64,000 nt of DNA, from positions 62,001 through 126,000 of the forward strand of contig NZ_VTOY01000003.1 of the NCBI RefSeq assembly GCF_008271295.1, given 5' to 3'. Of this stretch, positions 35,574 to 44,311 are shown one piece after another; position 1 is the first letter of the stretch, and every line of letters begins with the position of its first letter. The notes beneath the pieces were generated by a model. That model was given only the letters and a program-made list of their open reading frames with translations. It made no database searches and was not told the origin of the DNA. The DNA comes from Pseudoselenomonas ruminis (GTDB lineage Bacteria > Bacillota > Negativicutes > Selenomonadales > Selenomonadaceae). Made by a program: the position numbers and the translations under genes.

Positions 35574-36488
35574 ATGGACAGAAAAATTATTCAGAAGTTT
35601 GTTTTGTCCGCTTTGATTATCATGGGCTGCAGCGCCATCGGCGGCCTGCTTTGGGCAAACAGCCAGAACAGGCTGGCGCAGCAGGATGCTATAGCAGAGG
35701 AAGCGGAGAAAGAGCCTGGCGTAGAATCGGATGCCTATATTCTGGCAAAGGGCGATTATTCGAATCTGGAGGAACTTCTTACTGATGTGGATAAGCCGGT
35801 CTATGACCGCTATACGTTGAAGCAGCGGCAGGAAAAGGGATTGCCGACGATGCTTCCGCCGCTGGCAGTATATAATAAGGAAAAAGTTGCTTATCTGACC
35901 TTTGACGATGGCCCAGACAATAAGAATACCCTGGCTATCCTGGATATTCTCAAAGCCAATGGGATTCATGGCACGTTCTATGTAACGGGCAAGATGTGTG
36001 AGGAAAATCCGGAAGTGCTCAAGCGCATCTTCAACGAAGGCCATGCCATCGGCAATCACAGTTATGACCATGACTACAAGCGTCTCTATCAGTCAAAGGA
36101 TAGTTTTTTGGCAGAAATGCAGCAGACGGATGATATCATCTTTAACATCCTGGGTGTGCGTCCGTTCATTATCCGCGCTCCGGGCGGAACGGTAGGCATG
36201 TTTTCGGCCGACTTTTATCCGGCGCTCACCGAAGCCGGCTATGTCGAGCATGACTGGAATGTCAGTTCCGAGGATGCCACGCCGAAGCGGCCCAACGCTG
36301 CCCGTCAGATTAAATTCGTGGATGGCATGACGAAGGGAGACCTCAAGGACAATATGGCATTGGTGCTCATGCATTGCTGCGGTGGCAAGGAAGAGACGGT
36401 CAAGGCGTTGCAGGGGATTATTGACGTACTGAAGGCAAAGGGGTATCGTTTCGGTGTCGTGACACCGATTACGCCGCAGCCGTGGTAA
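35574..36488 (+). CDS. Membrane-anchored polysaccharide deacetylase (NodB family)
   Basis: About 304 residues from ATG 35574 (GGGGAG upstream; an adjacent ATG at 35571 is too close). One N-terminal anchor helix (about 9-28) holds the enzyme at the outer face of the inner membrane, followed by a ~75-residue linker. The NodB domain (about 100-290) has VAYLTFDDGPDN (Asp-Asp, catalytic base and metal), GHAIGNHSYDHDYK (metal His pair), RAPGG and the C-terminal ALVLMHCCGGKEETV. Related enzymes remove acetyl groups from GlcNAc or MurNAc of peptidoglycan or other polymers; substrate unassigned. The next gene is 21 bp downstream. Confidence 0.9.
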   Translation: MDRKIIQKFVLSALIIMGCSAIGGLLWANSQNRLAQQDAIAEEAEKEPGVESDAYILAKGDYSNLEELLTDVDKPVYDRYTLKQRQEKGLPTMLPPLAVYNKEKVAYLTFDDGPDNKNTLAILDILKANGIHGTFYVTGKMCEENPEVLKRIFNEGHAIGNHSYDHDYKRLYQSKDSFLAEMQQTDDIIFNILGVRPFIIRAPGGTVGMFSADFYPALTEAGYVEHDWNVSSEDATPKRPNAARQIKFVDGMTKGDLKDNMALVLMHCCGGKEETVKALQGIIDVLKAKGYRFGVVTPITPQPW

Positions 36489-36509
36489 AGGGAAAGACAG
36501 GAGCAGTCC

Positions 36510-37463
36510 GTGACTTTTAAGCGAATCATTTGTTTTTTTTGTATAATGGTTGTCCTGGAAATCGGCAGTATGCTGTCGATAGCCGTTTGGATGCATCATG
36601 ATGAAGGGGGGGCCGTGCAGGCAGAATCGGCTCATGAAGACCGCTCTGGCGCCATGGAGGAAAAACGCGCACCCTCGGCCAGGGATGCCGCGGACTTAAG
36701 CCGTAATATCGAGCGCATATTAGGCGCTGATTCGAGCCGCTACGCCATTTATTTTTGGCGGCCGGCTGAGGAAGAGGAACCGTTTATCTATCAGAACCGT
36801 CCAATGTCGCCGGCAAGCATGGTTAAGGTCTTTGTCATGGCTGCAGCGATGCAGGAGGTTCATGATGGGCGCCTGTCGCTGGATGAAAAGCTCGTCATCC
36901 GTGAGGCGGATGTCGTGGGCGGAGCCGGTGTAATCACCTGGTACAATATCGGGGAAGCGCGCTCCGTACGGGAGCTGGTTTCCGGGATGATTACGAACAG
37001 CGATAATACGGCCACGAACATGCTGATCGACCGCTTGGGCATGGATAAAATCAACCGGTATATCGCGGCGCATGGCTATGGCGATACCAAGCTGGTGCAC
37101 AAGATGATGATTGGCAATGGCGGGCGGAAGAACTTTTCGTCGGTGCGTGATTTAGGCAAGCTGTTCAGCCGCCTTTATTATCATCAGCTGGTCGGCGAGA
37201 ACGAAGACCGTTTTATGGAACTCGTGCTTTCCGGGCAGAAGGATAAAGAATGTTTCAATGCGGCGCTGCCGGATTTCAACATTGCCCATAAGACGGGAGA
37301 AGTTACCGGACTTTACGACGATGGTGGAATCTTCTTTGGCAAACAGGGCGACTTTGTGCTGGTCATCATGGATGAAGGCATCACCAGCCGTGGTGACACG
37401 ATTGAAGCGATGAAAAATCTGACGCGTTATTTTGCCTCGACTCTTAAAAAGAAAAAGAAATAG
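36510..37463 (+). CDS. Serine penicillin-recognising enzyme (class A beta-lactamase fold), no visible Glu166
   Basis: 317 residues, GTG start after AGGAG. An N-terminal helix at about 5-27 serves as signal or anchor. The class A motifs are SxxK with Ser103-Lys106 (PASMVK), SDN at 164-166 (NSDNTATN) and KTG at 261-263 (HKTGEV). The omega loop that in true class A beta-lactamases supplies the deacylating Glu (ExxLN) is not found: the segment between SDN and the next helix reads KLVHKMMIGNGGRKN. The protein may therefore be a DD-peptidase-like or other serine hydrolase that acylates but does not readily turn over beta-lactams. It lies beside a peptidoglycan-type deacetylase. Terminator after it. 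Confidence 0.82.
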   Translation: MTFKRIICFFCIMVVLEIGSMLSIAVWMHHDEGGAVQAESAHEDRSGAMEEKRAPSARDAADLSRNIERILGADSSRYAIYFWRPAEEEEPFIYQNRPMSPASMVKVFVMAAAMQEVHDGRLSLDEKLVIREADVVGGAGVITWYNIGEARSVRELVSGMITNSDNTATNMLIDRLGMDKINRYIAAHGYGDTKLVHKMMIGNGGRKNFSSVRDLGKLFSRLYYHQLVGENEDRFMELVLSGQKDKECFNAALPDFNIAHKTGEVTGLYDDGGIFFGKQGDFVLVIMDEGITSRGDTIEAMKNLTRYFASTLKKKKK

Positions 37464-37500
37464 GCGTGGGACGGTAACGGAACCACGATTCATACGGAGG

Positions 37501-37534
37501 AAACCGCTGGCTTAGGTAAGCTGGCGGTTTTTTA
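37501..37534 (+). terminator. Terminator before the heat-shock operon
   Basis: A 13-bp stem AAACCGCTGGCTT with AAGCTGGCGGTTT (two G-T pairs), then TTTTAT. Confidence 0.82.
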
Positions 37535-37564
37535 TATAAATGTTTGACTTTTTGTCTTTTAGTG

Positions 37565-37593
37565 TTGACTTTTTGCCTTATTCGCGGTATTAT
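37565..37593 (+). promoter_or_regulatory. SigA promoter of hrcA
   Basis: -35 TTGACT (37565-37570), 17-base spacer, -10 TATTAT (37588-37593), directly upstream of the CIRCE operator. The -35 region is duplicated: TTGACTTTTTG also occurs at 37544, exactly 21 bp before. Confidence 0.78.
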
Positions 37594-37609
37594 CTTAATA
37601 GATTCGAAG

Positions 37610-37636
37610 TTAGCACTCACCATATAAGAGTGCTAA
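37610..37636. promoter_or_regulatory. CIRCE operator (HrcA-binding site)
   Basis: TTAGCACTC, nine bases, GAGTGCTAA: a perfect CIRCE element. HrcA binds it at normal temperature and GroEL availability tunes the repression. It lies between the promoter and hrcA, so the whole hrcA-grpE-dnaK-dnaJ unit is self-regulated. Confidence 0.97.
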
Positions 37637-37667
37637 CAGGAAAATAAATACCGAAGGAGGGATGCTG

Positions 37668-38702
37668 ATGGCCGAACCGATAGATGAGCGCAAACAACGG
37701 GTATTAAAGGCTGTTATCGATGATTACATCGAAACCGCCGAGCCAGTGGGCTCAAGAACGTTGGCTCGGAAGTATGACCTGGGCGTCAGTCCGGCTACCA
37801 TCCGCAATGAGATGGCAGATTTGGAGATGCTGGGGTATCTTGAGCATCTGCACACTTCTTCGGGCAGGGTACCGTCTTCCAAGGGATACCGTTTTTATGT
37901 GGATGGATTAATTCCGCCGAAGCCGGTCAGCGATGAAGAAAAAGTGCTGATTGACCGTTGGTATAACGCCAGAGTCAAGCGGATTGATGAGGTTTTCCAG
38001 GAAACCGCGCACATCATTTCCCAGGTGACAAAAAACGTGTCACTGGTGTTGGCACCGCAGCTCAATCAGGCAAAGTTCCGCTGCCTTCAGTTTTTGCCCC
38101 TTGATGATTATCGCGTCATCACGGTGCTGATGACCGATGCGGGCTTTATCGAGAACAAGATCATCGAAATGCCAAGTGGTGCGACCTTCGAGGATTTCCA
38201 GCGGATGGCAAAGGTCATCAATGCCAATCTCGCCGGGCATACCCTCGACACGATTCAGCATCATGCCCTTGCCGAGATTCGCGATGAAATCTCCGATGAG
38301 CCGCTTTACGAATCCGCGCTCGAGATTATTCACCGGGCCTTGGATACCGGGAAAAAGGAAAGGCTTTATCTTGGGGGAACTACCCAGATGCTGGACCAGC
38401 CGGAATTCCACGATGTGGAAAAGGTCAAGGAAACCCTGATGATGCTCGAAGAGGAAGAGCTTATCAAAGACATTCTCTATGCGCACATGGGCGATGGCCT
38501 CGAGGTCACGATCGGGCAGGAAAATGAGGATAAGCACTTCAAGGACAGCAGTATCATTACGGCGACCTACCACCTCGATGGGGAACTTTTGGGAACCATT
38601 GCGGTATTGGGGCCGACCCGTATGGAATACGCCAAGGCGATGAGCCTGCTCGAGTACATGAATTCGAATCTTACCAATGTCATCAAACGCTTTCACTGGT
38701 AG
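37668..38702 (+). CDS. hrcA: Heat-inducible transcription repressor HrcA
   Basis: 344 residues. ATG 37668 is preferred over ATG 37662, which abuts GAAGGAGGG. The N-terminal winged helix (ERKQRVLKAVIDDYIETAEPVGSRTLARK, SPATIRNEMADLEMLGYLEHLHTSSGRVPS) reads the CIRCE element; the GAF-like middle and the dimer domain (ALAEIRDEISDEPLYESA, ...DGLEVTIGQENEDKHFKDSSII) complete the protein. It represses its own operon. Confidence 0.97.
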   Translation: MAEPIDERKQRVLKAVIDDYIETAEPVGSRTLARKYDLGVSPATIRNEMADLEMLGYLEHLHTSSGRVPSSKGYRFYVDGLIPPKPVSDEEKVLIDRWYNARVKRIDEVFQETAHIISQVTKNVSLVLAPQLNQAKFRCLQFLPLDDYRVITVLMTDAGFIENKIIEMPSGATFEDFQRMAKVINANLAGHTLDTIQHHALAEIRDEISDEPLYESALEIIHRALDTGKKERLYLGGTTQMLDQPEFHDVEKVKETLMMLEEEELIKDILYAHMGDGLEVTIGQENEDKHFKDSSIITATYHLDGELLGTIAVLGPTRMEYAKAMSLLEYMNSNLTNVIKRFHW

Positions 38703-38753
38703 AACCTGCTGGTGCTTAGCAATAATTTATCCCCTTTGAAAGAGGTGAAGGAA

Positions 38754-39365
38754 TTGCCATCATTTATGAAAGATGAATTAAAGAAAAAAGATGAGCAGAA
38801 ACTTGACGAGATGCAGCAGGAAATCAATGAGGCCAGTGCTGAAGCTGAGGCCGAGGAAGCTGAAGGTCAGGAGGATGCCGAGGCAGACGAGGCGCCGGAG
38901 ACCGAAGCCTCTGATGAGGCGCAGCAGCTTGAAAAGCTGACGGCAGACCTGAAGGAAAAAGAAGAACGTGTTCTTCGCCTGCAGGCTGATTTTGAGAATT
39001 TCCGCCGTCGTACGGCTAAAGAGAAAGAAGAACTTTCCGCAGTCGTTACCCAGGGCATCCTCAAAGACATGCTGCCGCTTTTGGATAACTTCGAGCGCGC
39101 TATGGCTGCTGAGGCCAAAGACGGAGAAGCTTTCCAGAAGGGCGTTGAGATGATTTTCACGCAGTTTGGCGAAGTGCTTAAAAAGAATGGCCTGGAAAAA
39201 ATCGAAACAGAGGGCCAGAAATTTGACCCGAATTTCCACCAGGCGGTCATGCGTGTCCAGAATGAAGAGCTTGAAGATGATGATATCGCTCAGGAACTTC
39301 AGAAGGGCTACATGGTCAAGGGCCGGGTAATCCGCCCGAGCATGGTTCAGGTTGTAGCCAACTAA
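38754..39365 (+). CDS. grpE: Nucleotide exchange factor GrpE
   Basis: About 203 residues. TTG 38754 is chosen with GAGGTG eight bases upstream; ATG 38766 is the alternative. A long acidic N-terminus (EAEAEEAEGQEDAEADEAPE) and a coiled coil (QQLEKLTADLKEKEERVLRLQADFENFRRR) lead into the GrpE head with LLDNFERAM, KKNGLEKIETEGQKFDPNFHQAVM and VKGRVIRPSMVQVV. It drives ADP release from DnaK. Confidence 0.95.
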   Translation: MPSFMKDELKKKDEQKLDEMQQEINEASAEAEAEEAEGQEDAEADEAPETEASDEAQQLEKLTADLKEKEERVLRLQADFENFRRRTAKEKEELSAVVTQGILKDMLPLLDNFERAMAAEAKDGEAFQKGVEMIFTQFGEVLKKNGLEKIETEGQKFDPNFHQAVMRVQNEELEDDDIAQELQKGYMVKGRVIRPSMVQVVAN

Positions 39366-39426
39366 AGCTGTTTATAAAGTTTTTCTCTATATATTTTGGA
39401 AAAGATATTTTTAGGAGGATTTTAAA

Positions 39427-41274
39427 ATGTCTAAAGTAATTGGTATTGACTTAGGTACGACCAACTCCGTTGTATCTGTTATGGAAGGCGGCGAGCCGAC
39501 TGTCATCACGAACCCGGAAGGCAGCCGTATCACTCCGTCCGTTGTCGGTTTCACGAAAGACGGCCAGCGTCTCGTTGGCCAGCTGGCTAAACGTCAGGCT
39601 GTATCCAACCCGGATCGCACGATTGCATCCATCAAACGTCACATGGGTGATTCGAGCTATAAGGTAACGGTTGATGGCAAGAGCTACACGCCGCAGGAAA
39701 TTTCCGCTATGGTTCTGCAGAAGCTCAAAGCAGATGCCGAAGCATATCTCGGTGAGACAGTCAGCCAGGCTGTTATTACGGTTCCGGCTTACTTCAACGA
39801 CAGCCAGCGCCAGGCAACCAAAGACGCTGGTAAGATTGCCGGCCTCGAGGTTCTGCGTATCGTCAACGAGCCGACGGCAGCAGCTCTGGCTTATGGCCTC
39901 GATAAAGACGATGATGAGACGGTCCTCGTATTCGACCTCGGCGGCGGTACGTTCGATGTCTCGATTCTCGAACTTTCCGGCGGCACGTTCGAAGTTCTGG
40001 CAACCAATGGTGATACGCACCTCGGCGGCGATGACTTCGACCAGGCTATCATGGACTGGATGGTTGAAGAGTTCAAAAAAGAGAACAACATTGACCTCTC
40101 TCAGGATAAAATGGCTGCTCAGCGCCTCAAAGAAGCCGCTGAGAAAGCTAAGATTGAGCTTTCCAGCATGACGCAGACGAACATCAATCTGCCGTTTATC
40201 ACGGCTGATGCTACGGGCCCGAAACATCTCGACCTCACGCTGTCGCGTGCTAAGTTCGATGAACTCACGAGCAGCCTCGTTGAGCGCACGATGGAGCCGA
40301 CCCGCAAAGCTATGGCTGATGCTGACCTTTCCGGCAGCGACATCAACAAGATCATCCTCGTCGGTGGTTCTTCCCGTATCCCGGCTGTTCAGGAAGCTAT
40401 CCGCAAGTTCTTGGCTAAGGAGCCGTCCAAAGGCGTTAACCCGGATGAGTGCGTATCCGTTGGCGCTGCTATCCAGGGTGGTATCCTTGTCGGTGAAGTC
40501 AAAGATGTACTGCTTCTCGATGTAACGCCGCTTTCCCTCGGTATCGAGACTCTCGGTGGTGTTTGCACGAAGATTATCGAGCGCAACACGACGATTCCGA
40601 CGCATAAGAGCCAGGTATTTTCCACGGCTGCCGACAACCAGCCGTCTGTTGATATCCATGTCCTGCAGGGCGAGCGTGAAATGGCTGCCGGCAACAAGAC
40701 GCTGGGCCGCTTCGAGCTCTCCGATATCCCGCCAGCTCCGCGTGGGGTTCCTAAAATCGAAGTTTCCTTCGATATCGATGCGAACGGTATCGTTCATGTA
40801 TCGGCCAAAGATCTCGGCACGGGCAAAGAGCAGAAAATCACGATTCAGTCCGATGGCGGCATGAGCAAGGAAGATATCGACCGTATGGTCAAAGAGGCTG
40901 AAGCTCATGCAGCTGAGGATAAGAAGCAGAAAGAAGCCATTGACGTCAAGAATCAGGCTGACAGCTTCGTATATCAGGCAGAAAAGACCATCAAGGACCT
41001 TGGCGACAAAGCTGATAAGGCGCAGATTGCCAAAGTTCAGGAAGGTGTCGACAAAGTAAAAGAGGCCCTCAAGAGCAACGACACGGAAACGATTAAGAAG
41101 GCTATGGAAGAAGCCCAGAAGCCGCTTTATGAGATGAGTGCAGCTGCTTATCAGCAGGCTCAGGCTGCTGGCCAGGGTGCTCCGGGTGCAGACCAGGCAG
41201 GTCAGGCAGAAGCTAAGAATGACGATGATGTTGTCGATGCAGAGTATACGGAAGTCAAAGACGATAAGAAATAA
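39427..41274 (+). CDS. dnaK: Chaperone DnaK (Hsp70)
   Basis: 615 residues. It starts [21 protein letters not shown], the Hsp70 signature 1; the actin-like ATPase has [12 protein letters not shown] and [14 protein letters not shown], the interdomain linker is [14 protein letters not shown], and a substrate-binding beta domain and helical lid follow. The C-terminus [17 protein letters not shown] resembles the usual DnaK tail. It is a Gram-positive type, lacking the ATPase-domain insert of enteric DnaK. The strong AGGAGG ribosome site fits high expression. Confidence 0.98.
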   Translation: MSKVIGIDLGTTNSVVSVMEGGEPTVITNPEGSRITPSVVGFTKDGQRLVGQLAKRQAVSNPDRTIASIKRHMGDSSYKVTVDGKSYTPQEISAMVLQKLKADAEAYLGETVSQAVITVPAYFNDSQRQATKDAGKIAGLEVLRIVNEPTAAALAYGLDKDDDETVLVFDLGGGTFDVSILELSGGTFEVLATNGDTHLGGDDFDQAIMDWMVEEFKKENNIDLSQDKMAAQRLKEAAEKAKIELSSMTQTNINLPFITADATGPKHLDLTLSRAKFDELTSSLVERTMEPTRKAMADADLSGSDINKIILVGGSSRIPAVQEAIRKFLAKEPSKGVNPDECVSVGAAIQGGILVGEVKDVLLLDVTPLSLGIETLGGVCTKIIERNTTIPTHKSQVFSTAADNQPSVDIHVLQGEREMAAGNKTLGRFELSDIPPAPRGVPKIEVSFDIDANGIVHVSAKDLGTGKEQKITIQSDGGMSKEDIDRMVKEAEAHAAEDKKQKEAIDVKNQADSFVYQAEKTIKDLGDKADKAQIAKVQEGVDKVKEALKSNDTETIKKAMEEAQKPLYEMSAAAYQQAQAAGQGAPGADQAGQAEAKNDDDVVDAEYTEVKDDKK

Positions 41275-41294
41275 TTCACGGTTTTGATGGAAGG

Positions 41295-41331
41295 ATTGTT
41301 GGGAGCCTGCGGGCTCCCAACAATTATATTT
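41295..41331 (+). terminator. Strong hairpin between dnaK and dnaJ
   Basis: A perfect 13-bp stem ATTGTTGGGAGCC/GGCTCCCAACAAT with loop TGCG, then TATATTT. It is probably a partial terminator or 3' stabiliser making dnaK mRNA more abundant than dnaJ mRNA. Confidence 0.7.
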
Positions 41332-41345
41332 AAGGATGGTGCAAC

Positions 41346-42500
41346 GTGAGCGAGAAACGCGATTACTATGAGGTGCTGGGCGTTGATAAGAGCGCATCGG
41401 CAGCTGATATAAAAAAGGCCTACAAAAAAATGGCCCGTAAATATCATCCAGACCTCAACCGCGATAATCCGAAAGAAGCTGAGGAGAAATTCAAGGAAGT
41501 CAACGAAGCTTATGATGTCCTGAAGGATCCGCAGAAGAAAGCACAGTACGACCAGTTTGGTCATGCGGCCTTTGAAGGCGGCATGGGCGGCGGAGGCGGC
41601 TTTGGTGGTTTCGGCGGAGGCGGCTTCGGCGGTTTCGGTGGCGGCGGAATGGATGACATCTTCGATATGTTCTTTGGCGGCGGTGGGCGTCAGCGTTCCC
41701 GCGGCCCGCAGCCGGAACGGGGCAGTGATCTGCGCTATGATTTGGAGATTACCTTTGAAGAAGCAGCCTTTGGCAAAGAGGTGGAACTAAGTATTCCGCG
41801 CATGGAAACGTGTGAAGCCTGCCATGGCTCTGGTGCAGCCGCCGGAACCAGCCCGGAAACCTGTCCGGACTGTCATGGTACGGGTGTGCGCCAGCAGGTA
41901 CAGAATACGCCGTTTGGCCGCATGGTCAATCAGACCACCTGCAGCCGTTGTCATGGTACCGGCAAGATTGTTAAGAATCCTTGCGGTGAGTGCCATGGTA
42001 CTGGCAAAAAGAAAGTCCGCAGCAAGATTAAGGTCAACATCCCGAAGGGAATTGACAATGGCCAGCGGGTTCGCGTCCGCGGCGGCGGTGAAGCCGGCAA
42101 ACTCGGCGGTGAGCATGGTGATCTTTACGTATATATCTTTATCAAGCCGCATAAGATTTACCAGCGCCAGGGTACAGATGTTGTGGTGGAAGTGCCGATT
42201 TCCTTTGTCCAGGCAGCTCTGGGCGACAAAATCCAGGTGCCGACTATCGATGGTACGGTCGAGGTTAAAGTACCGGCTGGAACGCAGTCGGGCAAAATCC
42301 TGCGCCTGCGCGAACGCGGCATTCCGCATCTGCGTGGTACGGGCCGTGGCGACGAACATGTCGTCATCAAGGTGCTCACACCGCAGAACCTCAACCAGCG
42401 CCAGAAAGAACTCCTTAAAGAGTTTGGCGAAATCAGTGGCGATAAAGTCAATCCGGAACAGAAGAGCTTCCTCGATAACATCAAGAATCTCTTTAAATGA
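41346..42500 (+). CDS. dnaJ: Chaperone DnaJ (type I Hsp40)
   Basis: 384 residues, GTG start after AAGGATGG. The J domain (2-67) has the HPD tripeptide in KYHPDLN. A Gly/Phe region ([18 protein letters not shown]) follows. Four zinc CxxCxGxG repeats read [24 protein letters not shown] and CGECHGTG. The C-terminal substrate domains are normal. It delivers clients to DnaK and stimulates its ATPase. Confidence 0.97.
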   Translation: MSEKRDYYEVLGVDKSASAADIKKAYKKMARKYHPDLNRDNPKEAEEKFKEVNEAYDVLKDPQKKAQYDQFGHAAFEGGMGGGGGFGGFGGGGFGGFGGGGMDDIFDMFFGGGGRQRSRGPQPERGSDLRYDLEITFEEAAFGKEVELSIPRMETCEACHGSGAAAGTSPETCPDCHGTGVRQQVQNTPFGRMVNQTTCSRCHGTGKIVKNPCGECHGTGKKKVRSKIKVNIPKGIDNGQRVRVRGGGEAGKLGGEHGDLYVYIFIKPHKIYQRQGTDVVVEVPISFVQAALGDKIQVPTIDGTVEVKVPAGTQSGKILRLRERGIPHLRGTGRGDEHVVIKVLTPQNLNQRQKELLKEFGEISGDKVNPEQKSFLDNIKNLFK

Positions 42501-42514
42501 TTTTCAACTTTCGA

Positions 42515-42550
42515 AACAAGTGAGAGTGTGACGCTCTCACTTGTTTTTTT
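42515..42550 (+). terminator. Terminator after dnaJ
   Basis: A 12-bp stem AACAAGTGAGAG/CTCTCACTTGTT (one extra pair possible), 7-base loop, then TTTTT. A TATAAT at 42564-42569 just after it is a candidate -10 box for prmA. Confidence 0.88.
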
Positions 42551-42612
42551 CAGCTGATAAACGTATAATAGATTGTCAACGTATAAAGAGTACGGAAAAG
42601 GAGCGATGTATT

Positions 42613-43563
42613 TTGAAATGGGCAGAAGTAAGTATCCTGACCACCCATGAAGCCACGGACGTAGTGGCTGAAATCTATCATGACATTGGTGCGCAGGGTG
42701 TCGTCATCGAGGACCCGGAACTCCTGAACAGTTATATTGATTCGGGAATGTGGGATTTTTCGGATATCCAGCGCGCTGAGGATACAGAGATTGTTACGGT
42801 CAAGGCATACCTGCCCATGGATGAAGACCTCGATGGCAGGTTGCGGGACTTTGAACAGCGGATCAAAAAGTTCCGTGAAGTTGAAGGCGACGGCATCACG
42901 AAGGGCTCATGCGAGATTTCCTGGAAATCGGTTCAGGATGAAGACTGGTCGGATAACTGGAAGAAATATTTCCATCCCGAGAAAGTCGGCGGCATGATTG
43001 TCATCAAACCGACTTGGGAGGATTATACGGCAAGTCCGGACGATATCGTCATTGAACTCGACCCGGGGGCTGCCTTTGGTACGGGAACGCACCCTACGAC
43101 AGCAATGTGCATCCGCGAACTCGAAAAACTCGTGCGCGGCGGCATGCGGGTATTTGATGTCGGAACGGGGTCCGGTGTGCTCTCGATTGCGGCAGCTAAG
43201 CTCGGTGCCAGCGATGTGACAGCTATGGACTATGACCGCACGGCCGTTAATGTGGCGGCGGAAAATATCCGTGAAAATCACGTAGAGGATATTGTAAAGA
43301 CTGGTATCAGTGATATTTTGAAGTCCTTCGACGGCAAGGCTGACCTCGTCGTGGCCAATATCATTGCCGATATTATCATCCGCCTGTTTGAGGAGCTCGA
43401 TGCGCATCTGGCCCCAGGCGGCAAACTGCTGGCGTCGGGAATTATCACTGAGCGGGTGGCTGATGTTACGGAAGCCTGCATTGCCAATGGCTTTGTCGTC
43501 GATAAAGTCATCGAAGAGAAAGGCTGGGCGGCAATGGTCATCAGCCGCGGAGAAGACAAATGA
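42613..43563 (+). CDS. prmA: Ribosomal protein L11 methyltransferase
   Basis: 316 residues from TTG 42613 (AAGGAGCG upstream), starting MKWAEVSILTTHEATD. The N-terminal L11-binding domain is followed by a Rossmann methyltransferase fold: FGTGTHPTTAMCI, SAM loop VFDVGTGSGVLSIAAAKLGA and NIIADIIIRL. It trimethylates L11 in the cytoplasm. The stop overlaps the rsmE start (ATGA), and this dnaJ-prmA-rsmE-mtaB order is common in Firmicutes. Confidence 0.96.
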   Translation: MKWAEVSILTTHEATDVVAEIYHDIGAQGVVIEDPELLNSYIDSGMWDFSDIQRAEDTEIVTVKAYLPMDEDLDGRLRDFEQRIKKFREVEGDGITKGSCEISWKSVQDEDWSDNWKKYFHPEKVGGMIVIKPTWEDYTASPDDIVIELDPGAAFGTGTHPTTAMCIRELEKLVRGGMRVFDVGTGSGVLSIAAAKLGASDVTAMDYDRTAVNVAAENIRENHVEDIVKTGISDILKSFDGKADLVVANIIADIIIRLFEELDAHLAPGGKLLASGIITERVADVTEACIANGFVVDKVIEEKGWAAMVISRGEDK

Positions 43564-44297
43564 GGCGGTTGTTTTATAAGGGGATGCTGGCCGATACCGT
43601 TGAGATTACGGGCAGCGATGCCCATCATCTGATGCACGTCATGCGGGCAAAAGCCGGCCAGCAAATCATTCTGGTAGACGATGCCAATCAGGTAGCCCGC
43701 ATGGAGATGACGGCTTTTCGCGAAGACGCGGTGACGCTTACGCTTTTGGAACGGCTGGAAGCCGATACCGAATCACCCATTGACCTGATACTAGCCCAGT
43801 GCCTGTTAAAGTCCGACAAGATGGATATGGTCGTGCAGAAAGCCGTAGAGCTGGGAGCAGTAGGTGTCATTCCGGTCCGCAGCCAGAATTGTGTCGTGCG
43901 CTATGATGCCAAAAAAGCAGCTGCCCGCCAGCAGCGCTGGCAAAAGATTGCCGATGAAGCGGCAAAGCAATGTGGCCGGACGGCACTCTTGGAAGTGGCT
44001 CCGGTAACCGACATCAAGTCGTTGCTGGAATCGGAAAATGGGCAGCAGGACAGCGTGCTGGTTTTCTTTTATGAAAATGAAGACCAGCAAACGGTTAAGG
44101 ATTATTTGCAAAAGATTACCGTCAGACGCATTGTGCTGCTGGTAGGTCCTGAAGGCGGATTCTCATTGGAAGAAGCCAAGGCCGTAGAAGAGGCTGGCGG
44201 CAAAAGCGTAACGCTGGGACCGCGGATATTGCGCGCGGAAACAGCAGCACTGACGGCGATGTCCGTCGTTCAATACGAATGTGGAGATTTAGGATAA
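43560..44297 (+). CDS. rsmE: 16S rRNA (uracil-1498-N3)-methyltransferase
   Basis: 245 residues. The N-terminal PUA-like domain has ITGSDAHHLMHVMRAKAGQQI, and the SPOUT/trefoil-knot domain has AQCLLKSDKMDMVVQKAVELG, IADEAAKQCGR, LLVGPEGGFSLEEAKAVEE and LGPRILRAETAAL. It methylates U1498 of 16S rRNA using SAM. The ATG overlaps the prmA stop. Confidence 0.96.
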   Translation: MRRLFYKGMLADTVEITGSDAHHLMHVMRAKAGQQIILVDDANQVARMEMTAFREDAVTLTLLERLEADTESPIDLILAQCLLKSDKMDMVVQKAVELGAVGVIPVRSQNCVVRYDAKKAAARQQRWQKIADEAAKQCGRTALLEVAPVTDIKSLLESENGQQDSVLVFFYENEDQQTVKDYLQKITVRRIVLLVGPEGGFSLEEAKAVEEAGGKSVTLGPRILRAETAALTAMSVVQYECGDLG

Positions 44298-44311
44298 GGA
44301 GGATTTTTACC

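Noticed and set aside
39451-41397. Open frame of 648 codons antisense to dnaK
   Set aside because: It mirrors dnaK codon by codon, a known effect of strong codon bias; no ribosome site and no recognisable domain, while dnaK is unmistakable.
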